DNA of 64,000 bases from Jeotgalibacillus sp. ET6 (GTDB lineage: Bacteria; Bacillota; Bacilli; Bacillales; Jeotgalibacillaceae). The stretch covers positions 33,920 to 97,919 of the forward strand of contig NZ_JARUIU010000011.1 in NCBI RefSeq assembly GCF_029667115.1. The letters are read 5' to 3'. Made by a program: the position numbers and the translations under genes. Of this stretch, positions 45,232 through 55,337 are shown one piece after another. Under the pieces are notes generated by a model that worked only from the letters and a program-made list of their open reading frames with translations, was not told where the DNA came from and ran no database searches. Positions within the stretch are counted from its first letter, which is position 1; every line of letters begins with the position of its first letter.

Positions 45232-46017
45232 ATGAGTAAAACAATTTTTATTACAGGAGCAGGAACAGGATTAGCAAGAGGTGCTGCACTTGGACTTGCA
45301 AAAAATGGACATCGGGTTATTGCGACAACCGAATTAACTGCACAAAAAACGGATCTGATGCGTGAAGCGGAGCAGCAGGGTTTAAATATAGAAGTTTTTA
45401 AGCTAGATATTACAAATCAGCGTGACCTTGCACAAATTGAAAACTATGATTTTGATGTATTTGTAGCAAATGCAGCCATTAATGAAGGAGGGCCGCTCGG
45501 GGAAGTGCCAATGGATCGATTCCGTGCACTTTTTGAAGTGAATGTCTTTGCGACATTGGAAACGGCTCAGCTTGCAGCCCGTAAATTCGTCAATAAAGGA
45601 AAAGGAAAGATTATCTTTATGAGTTCAATGGCAGGAATCATGGCGACTCCGTACGTTGGACCGTACACAGCGACGAAGCATGCTGTTGAAGGCATTGCCC
45701 AAACCATGAAATCAGAACTGGAAGAGTTTGGCGTACAGGTGGCAACCATTAATCCGGGTCCATATGCTACCGGGTTTAATGACCGCAGTGCAGAGGAAAA
45801 ATGGAAGTGGTTTGATAAAGAGAGAAATTATACAAGTGTAGAAAACATGGAAGAACAGGAAGAGGGATTAAAAGATCAATTTGATCCGGAAGAAATGATT
45901 CAAAAAATGATTGAGATCATACCGGCCGACCAACATAAGTTCCGTACTGCTTATCCAGAGCAAACGGAAGAACAAATGAAGAAAACCGAAAAAGAACGCT
46001 GGGAAATGGAAGTTTAA
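45232..46017 (+). CDS. short-chain dehydrogenase/reductase (SDR)
   Basis: NAD(P)-dependent oxidoreductase of unknown substrate. 261 residues. Classical SDR motifs: TGAGTGLARG (TGxxxGxG-type), DVFVANAA (NAG-like), MSSMAG with the catalytic serine and the YTATKHAVEG YxxxK pair, then INPGPYATGF. ATG with GGGAGGAAT upstream. Strong terminator after the stop, so it is monocistronic. Confidence 0.9.
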   Translation: MSKTIFITGAGTGLARGAALGLAKNGHRVIATTELTAQKTDLMREAEQQGLNIEVFKLDITNQRDLAQIENYDFDVFVANAAINEGGPLGEVPMDRFRALFEVNVFATLETAQLAARKFVNKGKGKIIFMSSMAGIMATPYVGPYTATKHAVEGIAQTMKSELEEFGVQVATINPGPYATGFNDRSAEEKWKWFDKERNYTSVENMEEQEEGLKDQFDPEEMIQKMIEIIPADQHKFRTAYPEQTEEQMKKTEKERWEMEV

Positions 46018-46030
46018 TAGAATCATCACG

Positions 46031-46070
46031 AATACCTGCATGATCGTTTTTCGATCACGCAGGTATTTTT
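46031..46070 (+). terminator. terminator after the SDR gene
   Basis: AATACCTGCATGATCG / CGATCACGCAGGTATT, 16-bp stem with one mismatch, TTTTT loop, then TTTTT. Confidence 0.9.
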
Positions 46071-46246
46071 AGGTTGAATGATCACTATGACCCATTTTGT
46101 TTTTCTGGTTAAATGTTACTGTAAAGAAGAGCTGTCAAGCTGAATGAATTTACTAGCAAAGATATAATCTTAATAACCACACAAATATTTTAATTTTTCC
46201 AAATATATAAAAAATGATACTATATTAGCAGAGGGGAGGGAATCTC

Positions 46247-47710
46247 TTGAAACCAATTAATTCTCTGAGAAGTCTGGCTGATATCATTATTGCCCTGGAT
46301 GCGACAACAATTATTGATATATCGGATGTTCAAGGATCCATTATCTATGCGAACGAGAAATTCTGTGAGACTTCAAAATTCAGCCAGGAAGAAATTCTGG
46401 CTGAAAATCATAGAATCTTAAATGCAAATTATCACCCAAAAGAATATTTCACCTCATTATGGAGGACCATTCAAGCCGGGGAGATTTGGAAGGGTGAAAT
46501 CAAAAATAAAGCAAAAGATGGTACGTATTATTGGACGGATACGACAATCGTTCCTTTTTTAAATGAAGAAGGAACGCCCTATCAATACGTCACCATCCGC
46601 GCAGATATAACAAAACGCAAACAAACTGAAGATACACTGAAAAGCACTTTAATGAAACTGGATACATCGAACAAAGAACTCTCCGATATCAAGCATGCGC
46701 TAGATGAGTCGTCCATTGTGGCCATGACGGACAACAAAGGGATTATTACTTATGTCAACGATACGTTTTGTGCCATTTCAAAATATGAGCGTGAAGAATT
46801 AATTGGACAGGATCACCGAATATTAAATTCCTCTTATCATGCCAAAGGATTTTTTAAGAATCTATGGAGCACAATTGGTCAGGGGAGGGTATGGAAGGGT
46901 GAAATTAAAAACAAAGCAAAGGATGGCAGCTATTACTGGGTGTATACGACAATCGTTCCCTTTTTAAATGATCAAGGAAGACCCTACAAGTATGTGGCGA
47001 TACGAAATGATATTACCGAGCAGAAAAAAGCGGAGGACTTATTACTCAGAAGCGAAAAACTTTCTGCAATCGGTGAACTTGCCGCGGGAGTGGCACATGA
47101 AATACGAAATCCGTTAACCACATTAAAAGGTTTTACTGCGTTTTTAATTGAAGCGGAGACGGATCACAAAAAACAATTATACTTAAAGCTGCTTCTTGAA
47201 GAAGTAGAGAGAATTAATTTTATTGTAGGGGAATTTATGGTGCTCGCAAAACCGCAAGCAATCGAACTGAAAATGAAGCCGCTCATTCCCATTATAGAAA
47301 GAGTGCGTACGTTTTTAGTATCTGAAATGAATTTACATAATGTGTCAATTATACTCGATGTATGTGATGAATCAATTGAAGTGGAATGTGAAGAAAACCA
47401 GATGAAGCAGGTGTTTCTCAACATTTTAAAAAATGCGATAGAAGCCATGCCTAATGGAGGCAATGTTCATATATCAGTGCTGGTGAAAAAATCCATCGTC
47501 GAAGTGACGATTAAAGATGAAGGAACTGGAATTCCAAAAGAGATTATTGAAAAGATAGGAGATCCTTTTTTTTCAACAAAGGAAAGCGGTAACGGACTTG
47601 GCATGATGGTTTGCTATACCATCATAAAAAATCATCATGGCTCCATCGTGATTGACAGTAAGGAAAATGAGGGCACGATCATTCGTATTTCCCTGCCCTA
47701 TACTGAATGA
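46247..47710 (+). CDS. soluble two-PAS sensor histidine kinase
   Basis: 487 residues, no membrane segments. PAS1 (~13-125) and PAS2 (~150-260) are followed by HisKA with phosphoacceptor H284 in AAGVAHEIRNPLTTLKG and HATPase_c with NILKNAIEAMPNGG, DEGTGIPKE and GNGLGMMVCYTIIKNHHG. The two PAS domains are near duplicates (WKGEIKNKAKDGTYYW and WKGEIKNKAKDGSYYW). The layout resembles cytosolic sporulation kinases KinA/KinE; no response regulator is adjacent, as for orphan phosphorelay kinases. TTG start with GGGGAGGG. A sporulation role is inference. Confidence 0.9.
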   Translation: MKPINSLRSLADIIIALDATTIIDISDVQGSIIYANEKFCETSKFSQEEILAENHRILNANYHPKEYFTSLWRTIQAGEIWKGEIKNKAKDGTYYWTDTTIVPFLNEEGTPYQYVTIRADITKRKQTEDTLKSTLMKLDTSNKELSDIKHALDESSIVAMTDNKGIITYVNDTFCAISKYEREELIGQDHRILNSSYHAKGFFKNLWSTIGQGRVWKGEIKNKAKDGSYYWVYTTIVPFLNDQGRPYKYVAIRNDITEQKKAEDLLLRSEKLSAIGELAAGVAHEIRNPLTTLKGFTAFLIEAETDHKKQLYLKLLLEEVERINFIVGEFMVLAKPQAIELKMKPLIPIIERVRTFLVSEMNLHNVSIILDVCDESIEVECEENQMKQVFLNILKNAIEAMPNGGNVHISVLVKKSIVEVTIKDEGTGIPKEIIEKIGDPFFSTKESGNGLGMMVCYTIIKNHHGSIVIDSKENEGTIIRISLPYTE

Positions 47711-47743
47711 TTCGGTGCAGTGGATCAAGAAGGAGGAAACGGT

Positions 47744-48781
47744 ATGTCTGGAAAAAAGAACGAGTTAGATAGAGTAATCGAGGACAACATAACTCAGGTT
47801 GAGTTTTCAGGCGTGGTTTATATGAAGCAGGGAAGTGAAGTCCTTGCCCAAGCAGCTTATGATTACGCAAACCGGTCCGATCAACTTTTAAATACAGTTC
47901 ATACACGTTTTGGAATCGCGTCCGGCTGTAAGGTGTTTACAGCAATAGGAATTTGTCAGCTGGTTGATGAAGGGATCCTCTCTTTTGAAACGTCAATAAA
48001 CGAATATCTGGATATTCATTTTCCAGCTTTTGATGAGAAGATAACGATTCATCATCTGCTTACTCATACATCCGGAATGCCGGATTACTTTGATGAAGAA
48101 GTGATGGATGATTATGAAGAACTTTGGGAAGATCTTCCGGTCTACAAAATGAGAACGCTTAACGATTTTTTGCCTCTTTTTCAACACAAAAACATGATGT
48201 TTCTACCCGGAGATCGGTTTCATTATAATAATGCGGGTTATCTTGTGCTGGGGTTGATTATCGAACAGCAAACAGGAATGAAGTTCACTGAGTATATTGA
48301 ATCAAAGATATTTAAGAAATGCGGAATGAATGAGTCCGGTTATTTTTCAATGGATCAGCTGCCAGGAAAAACAGCTCTGGGATACATTGATGATGAAGAA
48401 AACGGTACGTGGAGAACAAATAGTTACTCCCTCCCTATAAAAGGTGGAGCGGACGGGGGAGCCTATACAACTGGACCTGACATGATCAAGCTTTGGGAAG
48501 CATTGTTCGAGTTTGAGCTGCTGAGTGAACAACAGACAACATTACTCCTGCATCCTCATGTCCATGTGGAAGAAAGAGTGAATTATGGGTATGGGGTTTG
48601 GATGAATAAACGAAAGGATACGATCTTCAAGTATCATGTGATGGGCTATGACCCGGGTGTCAGTTTTTGTTCCTCCGTTTACCCTGAATACGATCTTAAA
48701 CTTGCCATCCTATCGAATAAAGAGAGCGGTCCAAGTGATGTTGCGAGTGCTATTGAAAATGATTATATAACGAGGTGGTAA
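47744..48781 (+). CDS. serine hydrolase, beta-lactamase/class C family
   Basis: 345 residues from the ATG at 47744, selected by AAGGAGGAAACGG. Carries the SxxK motif SGCK (S60, K63), the YxN motif in FHYNNAGYLVLG and a C-terminal GYDPGVSF in the HxG position. No signal peptide, so probably cytoplasmic; such proteins are usually esterases or D-aminopeptidase-like rather than antibiotic-resistance enzymes. It starts 33 nt after the histidine kinase and is probably co-transcribed. Confidence 0.88.
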   Translation: MSGKKNELDRVIEDNITQVEFSGVVYMKQGSEVLAQAAYDYANRSDQLLNTVHTRFGIASGCKVFTAIGICQLVDEGILSFETSINEYLDIHFPAFDEKITIHHLLTHTSGMPDYFDEEVMDDYEELWEDLPVYKMRTLNDFLPLFQHKNMMFLPGDRFHYNNAGYLVLGLIIEQQTGMKFTEYIESKIFKKCGMNESGYFSMDQLPGKTALGYIDDEENGTWRTNSYSLPIKGGADGGAYTTGPDMIKLWEALFEFELLSEQQTTLLLHPHVHVEERVNYGYGVWMNKRKDTIFKYHVMGYDPGVSFCSSVYPEYDLKLAILSNKESGPSDVASAIENDYITRW

Positions 48782-48954
48782 AAGCTTCTATCGTCAGCTC
48801 TTGGCAAGGCAGGAGAGGACCTCTTCCAAACGATGCGCCTTCTGTGGTATTCTAGTGAAAGGACTTCGATTTCACAATTGATTTCGAAAAGGATTATATT
48901 CAAGCAATAACTCAATGTAATCATACAGAATACCAATTTAACTAGGGTGAGAAG

Positions 48955-49104
48955 ATGAGTAAACCAAAGAAAAAGAGCGGAACGGGCAGCGGGACTGGAA
49001 AAAAAGGCTGGAATCGCTGGCAGGCCGGGGCGAAAAGAGCAAAAAGCTTTAAGCCTTACAAGAGCAAAGGCACTAAAAACCAGCAAAACCAGACTGAAGA
49101 ATAG
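48955..49104 (+). CDS. small basic Gly/Lys-rich protein (DUF3934-like, 49 residues)
   Basis: ATG preceded by AGGGTGAGAAG. The protein reads MSKPKKKSGTGSGTGKKGWN, then RWQAGAKRAKSFKPYKSKGT, and ends NQQNQTEE. The KKGWNRWQA and KPYKSKGTK blocks match my recollection of the short Bacillus family DUF3934. Highly basic and probably unstructured; function unknown. Followed by its own terminator. Confidence 0.72.
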   Translation: MSKPKKKSGTGSGTGKKGWNRWQAGAKRAKSFKPYKSKGTKNQQNQTEE

Positions 49105-49146
49105 TCATCTCAATACATGTCTCTATCTCAATTCCATCATATAGAT

Positions 49147-49182
49147 AAAAAGCATAGCCGTTAAATGGCTATGCTTTTCTAT
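49147..49182. terminator. bidirectional terminator
   Basis: AAAAGCATAGCC / GGCTATGCTTTT, perfect 12-bp stem with GTTAAAT loop, between the small basic protein gene and the convergent dehydrogenase gene. Confidence 0.9.
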
Positions 49183-49210
49183 TTGACAAAGAAATCCTCT
49201 ACTCGATAAC

Positions 49211-50551
49211 CTACAATTTCCATAGCTTTACGTCTTTCCCAACCGTCGATTGAGTAAGCGCTCCTTTAATATCCATAATAATTCCACTTTCGTTTTTTAG
49301 CAGACCTGAAAAGTACTTTTCAGGAAGATCGGTGAAAGCCTGATGAGGGACAGCAAAAATTACGGCATCTGCTTTATCCAGTTCATCCAGTTTTCGTAAA
49401 TCAATCTCGTTTCCTTCTTTAAATTGTCCAATTCTTACATGCGGATCGCAAACCTGAACCCGGATGCCCAAATTCTGCAGGATTTCTACAATTTCAAATG
49501 CCTTTGAGTTGCGGATATCCGGTATATTTTGTTTGAATGTGACGCCCAGCACACTGACTGTAAGATCGCGCGTATCCAGCTTCTGTAAAACGACTTCTTC
49601 TAAAAGTGATTTAACAATATACTCAGGCATACAATCGTTTACTTCTCTGGCGGCAGTTAAAAAATGAGGTTGATACCCTGCAGCCTTTGCCTTGTATATT
49701 AAATAATACGGATCGACTCCGATACAGTGTCCGCCTACAAGTCCGGGGAAAAAGGGAAGAAAATTCCACTTAGTTCCAGCTGCTTCCAATGCCTCAAATG
49801 TATCAATTTCCAATTCCTTAAAGATCATGGCAATTTCATTCATGAGGGCGATATTAATGTCACGCTGTGTATTTTCAATGATTTTCGCTGCTTCGGCTAC
49901 TTTTAAAGAGGAAGCCTTGAACACATCTGCCTCAATAACGCTTTGATAATAAGCGTGAATGGTTTCAAGCGTCTTTTCATCCTGTGCAGCGACTATCTTA
50001 TTAATAGAAGTAAAGGTATGCTCCTGATCACCTGGATTAATTCTTTCCGGTGAATAGCCTACAAAGAAATCCTTCCCTGCAGTCCGGCCGGAAACTTCTT
50101 CTAATATCGGAATACACACTTCCTCCGTTGCGCCGGGATAAACCGTTGATTCATAAACGATAATCGCACCCTTACTCAGTACTTTTCCAATGGACCGGGA
50201 AACTTCTTTTAAATGAGTTAAATCGGGTTCATTACTCGAGGTAATAGGGGTTGGAACAGCAACCACGATCAGATGACATGCGCCTAATTTTTCCGGGTCA
50301 GCCGTAAAGTCAATCGCTGCGTCTTTTAGTTGTTCAGCAGTTAATTCGCCTGTTGCGTCATGCCCCAGGTTTAGCGCATCAACTCTCGATGAACTAATAT
50401 CATAGCCTACAACCTCATATTTTTTTGAAAAACCAACGGCAACCGGCAGTCCCACATAGCCTAAACCCACAACTCCAACCCGTTTTTTTAATGAAGATGC
50501 TCCCTTTTTTCCTTCTTTGCTTTGATCCTTCTTATTCGTTAAATGAGGCAT
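49211..50551 (-). CDS. UDP-N-acetylhexosamine 6-dehydrogenase (WbpA/WbpO/TviB-like)
   Basis: 446 residues from the ATG at 50551, preceded by GAAAGGAAT; the frame extends 16 codons further without a site. Rossmann motif VGVVGLGYVGLPVAVGF, VAVPTPI, YESTVYPGATEE, the catalytic cysteine region GLVGGHCIGVDPYYL and IENTQRDINIALMNE. The details, especially NFLPFFPGLVGGHCIGVDPY, match the UDP-HexNAc branch (WbpO, TviB, WbpA) rather than UDP-glucose dehydrogenases. Oxidises C6 of UDP-GlcNAc or its epimer to a uronate. Divergent from the other three sugar genes. Confidence 0.88.
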   Translation of the reverse strand: MPHLTNKKDQSKEGKKGASSLKKRVGVVGLGYVGLPVAVGFSKKYEVVGYDISSSRVDALNLGHDATGELTAEQLKDAAIDFTADPEKLGACHLIVVAVPTPITSSNEPDLTHLKEVSRSIGKVLSKGAIIVYESTVYPGATEEVCIPILEEVSGRTAGKDFFVGYSPERINPGDQEHTFTSINKIVAAQDEKTLETIHAYYQSVIEADVFKASSLKVAEAAKIIENTQRDINIALMNEIAMIFKELEIDTFEALEAAGTKWNFLPFFPGLVGGHCIGVDPYYLIYKAKAAGYQPHFLTAAREVNDCMPEYIVKSLLEEVVLQKLDTRDLTVSVLGVTFKQNIPDIRNSKAFEIVEILQNLGIRVQVCDPHVRIGQFKEGNEIDLRKLDELDKADAVIFAVPHQAFTDLPEKYFSGLLKNESGIIMDIKGALTQSTVGKDVKLWKL

Positions 50552-50732
50552 AGTGTAATTCCTTTCATAAAAAACAATGATACTACTTTTTATATGCATG
50601 ATTATAAAAGGAGTTACAGAAAGGGTTTAAAAGAGGCATAACGACTATGCTTCACTTTAATAAAATCGTCACCAATGCTTTCTCCAACAATAGAATAAAA
50701 AGATACAAATTCATTTTAAAAGGAGAAAGCAG

Positions 50733-51845
50733 ATGATCCCCTTAATGAATGTAAAAGAACAATTTGCTTCTATACAAAGTGAAATTCTTGAAGCAATAAA
50801 AGAAGTGGCAGAAAGCGGCAGCTATATATTAGGAGCGAAAGTGGATGAACTGGAGAAAAAAATCGCGCAAAAATTGGGCGTTATTTATGCTATTGCAGTG
50901 GCAAACGGAACCGATGCCTTAATTTTAACCTTGGAGGCTTATGGGATTGGAAGAGGAGACGAAGTTATTACAACACCGTTTACTTTCTTTGCTTCCGGAG
51001 AAGCGATTTCCCGAGTGGGAGCGACGCCTGTTTTTGCCGATGTAAATCCTGATACGTTTACGCTTTGTCCAACTAAAATCAAAGAAAAACTGACAAAGCG
51101 AACAAAAGCCATTATTCCTGTACACTTATTTGGTCAATGTGCAGATATGTCTGCCATTAATGAGCTTGCGAATCAGCACAACTTACTTGTTATAGAGGAT
51201 GCATGCCAGGCATTTGGAGCAGAGCAGAATGGAAAGCCTGCGGGCAGTTTGGGAGATGCAGGCTGTTTTTCATTTTTTCCAACGAAAAACCTTGGAACGC
51301 TGGGAGATGGCGGTATCATTACGACATCTGATCCATTACTCGCAGAAAGATTGAGGTCCTTACGTATTCATGGGAGCAAAAAGAAATACTTTCATCAGGA
51401 TATTGGATACAACAGCCGATTAGATGAGCTGCATGCCGCCATATTACTGATTTGCCTTAAGCATATAGACTCTTGGAATCTTGAGAGAAAAAAATTAGCA
51501 GCCATATACGATTCCATACTGAAAACAATTCCTTCGGTAACAGGACCCCACGCAGCTAAAAACAATCTGCATGTTTACCATCTTTATTGCATTCAAACTG
51601 AAAAGCGTGATGATATTGCAAATCTCCTGCAGCAAAACAATATACAATGCGGCGTTTACTATCCTTGCTGTCTGCACTTGCAGCAGGCATATACTCATTT
51701 AGGATATTGTAAAGGAGATTTACCTGTAGCTGAACATTTAAGCGAAACATTGCTGGCTATTCCGCTTCACCCTTTTATGAGAACAGAAGATCAGAATGCA
51801 ATAGTGGAATTTTTCAAGAAGAATAAAGAGGTTATCTCATGTTGA
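50733..51845 (+). CDS. DegT/DnrJ/EryC1 PLP aminotransferase (WbpE-like)
   Basis: 370 residues. PLP lysine K185 in CFSFFPTKNLGTLGDGG, phosphate-binding ANGTDALILTLEA and the aspartate in VIEDACQAFGA. MIPLMNVKEQFASIQSEI and the HLFGQCADM block resemble WbpE, which aminates UDP-3-keto-GlcNAcA at C3. ATG with AAAGGAGAAAG. Its stop overlaps the next gene by 7 nt, so the three plus-strand sugar genes form one operon. Confidence 0.9.
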   Translation: MIPLMNVKEQFASIQSEILEAIKEVAESGSYILGAKVDELEKKIAQKLGVIYAIAVANGTDALILTLEAYGIGRGDEVITTPFTFFASGEAISRVGATPVFADVNPDTFTLCPTKIKEKLTKRTKAIIPVHLFGQCADMSAINELANQHNLLVIEDACQAFGAEQNGKPAGSLGDAGCFSFFPTKNLGTLGDGGIITTSDPLLAERLRSLRIHGSKKKYFHQDIGYNSRLDELHAAILLICLKHIDSWNLERKKLAAIYDSILKTIPSVTGPHAAKNNLHVYHLYCIQTEKRDDIANLLQQNNIQCGVYYPCCLHLQQAYTHLGYCKGDLPVAEHLSETLLAIPLHPFMRTEDQNAIVEFFKKNKEVISC

Positions 51846-52927
51846 AGGCAGGGATCATCGGCTGCGGGTATATTTCGAAGAAGCATTTAGACACCCTGCT
51901 CCGGATTGACAGAGTGGAATTAGGAGCAGTCAGTGACGTGGAGCAAAGCCGGATGCAGGCGGCCTGCGACTATTATAAAAAACATAAAAAAACGGATACA
52001 ACGATTCGGCAGCACACCAATTATATAGATCTTATTCAAAATAAAGAAATCGATATCGTCGTAATTGCAGTGATTTCCGGTCTTCATTCAAAAATTGCCA
52101 AAGAGGCACTTACGGCTGGTAAGCATGTCATAATTGAAAAACCACTGGCTCTTTCGATCAAGGATTCAAATGAGATCATCTCATTGTCTGCCTTAAAGAA
52201 AAAGCGGGTCCTGGTTTGTCATCAGCTGCGCTTTCGTCCGATTTTATCTAAAATAAAAGAGATTATTGAGAGTGGATATTTAGGCAGGCCGTGTATGGGC
52301 AGCATCTCTGTAAGAATTAACCGTTCAGAGGACTACTATGAGGCAGCGCCATGGAGAGGAAGCTGGGATCAGGATGGCGGGATGCTGATCAATCAGGGAA
52401 TTCATATGGTTGATCTCTTAATCTGGCTTCTTGGAGACGTGCAAAGCGTGTACGGAGATGTTGCTTCAGTCCATTCCCACAAAGAAACAGAGGATCTTGC
52501 AGCTGGGATTTTACACTTCACGAACCAGGCAAAAGGAGTGATCGAAGTAAATTCAATTACAAAGCCATCCAATCAAGGATACTCTCTATCACTGTTTTTT
52601 GAAAAAGGATCCATCACTCTCGGCGGGAAAGGCTTTGATCAACTGGAGCACTGCTTTATTGAAAACCGGGAAGCTTTAGTGCAAGAGCTTGAATTGCTGT
52701 GTGCAAACAAAGATGAACACTTTATCATGTATCAGCATTTTATTAATGCCGTTGAAGACCGTGTGGACGTCCTTCGGATGGATGCAGCAGAAGGAAAAAA
52801 GGCATTGGAAGCCATTTTTGCTCTTTATCAATCCAGCAAGATTGGATTGCCGGTTCAGCTGCCGTTAGAACATTTCTCGACCGCTTCCATGTCAGTGTCG
52901 AAAAGGAAGGAGGATTCAAATGATTGA
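51839..52927 (+). CDS. Gfo/Idh/MocA-family oxidoreductase (WbpB-like role)
   Basis: 362 residues. N-terminal Rossmann fold LKAGIIGCGYISKKHLDTLL, the hallmark EKP in HVIIEKPLALS and the substrate domain with QGIHMVDLLIWLLGDVQSVY. In the WbpB step such an enzyme oxidises C3 of UDP-GlcNAcA to the 3-keto sugar that the aminotransferase uses. The pairing with a WbpE-like gene supports this, but the family is broad. It overlaps its neighbours on both sides (7 and 8 nt). Confidence 0.87.
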   Translation: MLKAGIIGCGYISKKHLDTLLRIDRVELGAVSDVEQSRMQAACDYYKKHKKTDTTIRQHTNYIDLIQNKEIDIVVIAVISGLHSKIAKEALTAGKHVIIEKPLALSIKDSNEIISLSALKKKRVLVCHQLRFRPILSKIKEIIESGYLGRPCMGSISVRINRSEDYYEAAPWRGSWDQDGGMLINQGIHMVDLLIWLLGDVQSVYGDVASVHSHKETEDLAAGILHFTNQAKGVIEVNSITKPSNQGYSLSLFFEKGSITLGGKGFDQLEHCFIENREALVQELELLCANKDEHFIMYQHFINAVEDRVDVLRMDAAEGKKALEAIFALYQSSKIGLPVQLPLEHFSTASMSVSKRKEDSND

Positions 52928-53618
52928 CCAAACCTCACAAATTGGGGAGAGAGTTGTGATAGGTGAAAACGTGGTGATCGAAGAAAACGTGAAAATTGGC
53001 AGCGATGTCGTCATTGGCCATCATGTTGTCATAAAGAAAGATACTGTTATCGGTGATCATGTTCAAATCCACGACTTAACGTCACTGGGGAGGTCGCCGG
53101 GAGGAAACAAAAAAATGGCGAGAAAACCCCCTGTAGATCTTCCTCCGCTGATCATTCATTCTCACTCAGTAATAGGATGTAATTGTGTAATTTACCGTGG
53201 ATCCACCTTACATGAGGGCGTTCTTGTCGGTGACCTTGCAAGCATCAGGGAAAATGTTCAGATCGGCAAAGATACGATTATTGGCAGAAATGCCGTCGTT
53301 GAAAACAAGACCGGTATTGGAGAAAGAGTAACCATTCAAACGGGTTCTTATATTACAGCGGATATGATCATTGAAGACGATGTCTTCATCGGACCCTGTT
53401 TTTCGTCCTCTAATGACAAGTATATGGGGAAAGGAAACTATCCTCATCAGGGTCCTACTATCAGGAGAGGGGCAAAAATCGGCAATAATGCTACCTTGCT
53501 TCCTTCTATTACAATAGGAGCAGAATCCATTGTTGGAGCCGGTGCGGTGGTTACAAAAGACGTAGCAGAAAAAGAAACGGTTGCAGGAAATCCAGCAAAA
53601 CCATTGAAGAAAAAGTGA
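52920..53618 (+). CDS. left-handed beta-helix acyltransferase (WbpD-like)
   Basis: 232 residues of hexapeptide repeats (VVIGENVVIEENVKIGSDVV, TIGAESIVGAGAVVTKDV) ending in the AGNPAKPLKKK tail of LbetaH acetyltransferases. A loop with ITADMIIEDDVFIGPCFSSS precedes the C-terminal coils. Predicted to N-acetylate the C3 amino group made by the aminotransferase. ATG preceded by GAAGGAGGAT, overlapping the previous stop by 8 nt. A terminator follows, then the collagen-like genes. Confidence 0.9.
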   Translation: MIDQTSQIGERVVIGENVVIEENVKIGSDVVIGHHVVIKKDTVIGDHVQIHDLTSLGRSPGGNKKMARKPPVDLPPLIIHSHSVIGCNCVIYRGSTLHEGVLVGDLASIRENVQIGKDTIIGRNAVVENKTGIGERVTIQTGSYITADMIIEDDVFIGPCFSSSNDKYMGKGNYPHQGPTIRRGAKIGNNATLLPSITIGAESIVGAGAVVTKDVAEKETVAGNPAKPLKKK

Positions 53619-53624
53619 AAAATA

Positions 53625-53656
53625 AAACAATGCTGATTTGGGCATTGTTTTTTTAT
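53625..53656 (+). terminator. terminator of the sugar operon
   Basis: AAACAATGC / GCATTGTTT with TGATTTGG loop and seven T, directly after the acyltransferase stop. Confidence 0.8.
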
Positions 53657-53811
53657 GTGGAAGAACGAATAAAGGTAAAATAAAGTTCCATTTATTACAA
53701 ATGCCATGGAAATAAACTATATCAAATCTATTAAATTTGAATAGGATAAGGAAGAATGATACTAGCTTATTCTGCCTATTATTATTCAAAAAATATGAAA
53801 GGAGAAATCCA

Positions 53812-55101
<1,290 letters not shown>

Positions 55102-55166
55102 GTTTAATAGTGAAGTAAATTCAAAGGAAGAACCTTTAGATTAAAAGTATAAGTTTTAACCTGTTC

Positions 55167-55196
55167 TGACAGTCATACTGAGTGACTGTCTTTCTT
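55167..55196 (+). terminator. probable terminator after collagen-like gene 1
   Basis: GACAGTCA / TGACTGTC stem around TACTGAG, then TTTCTT. Short T-run, so moderate. Confidence 0.6.
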
Positions 55197-55337
55197 ATGA
55201 TAATATTTACCGAACCGATTGTGAATAACATAAGGGTTTTAGCTTATACCATAATAATTATTGATGAATAGACTAGGGAGAGTGATTTAATTTGTGAAAA
55301 TTAATTCACTCAAAATGAATAGGAAAGGAGAAATCCA

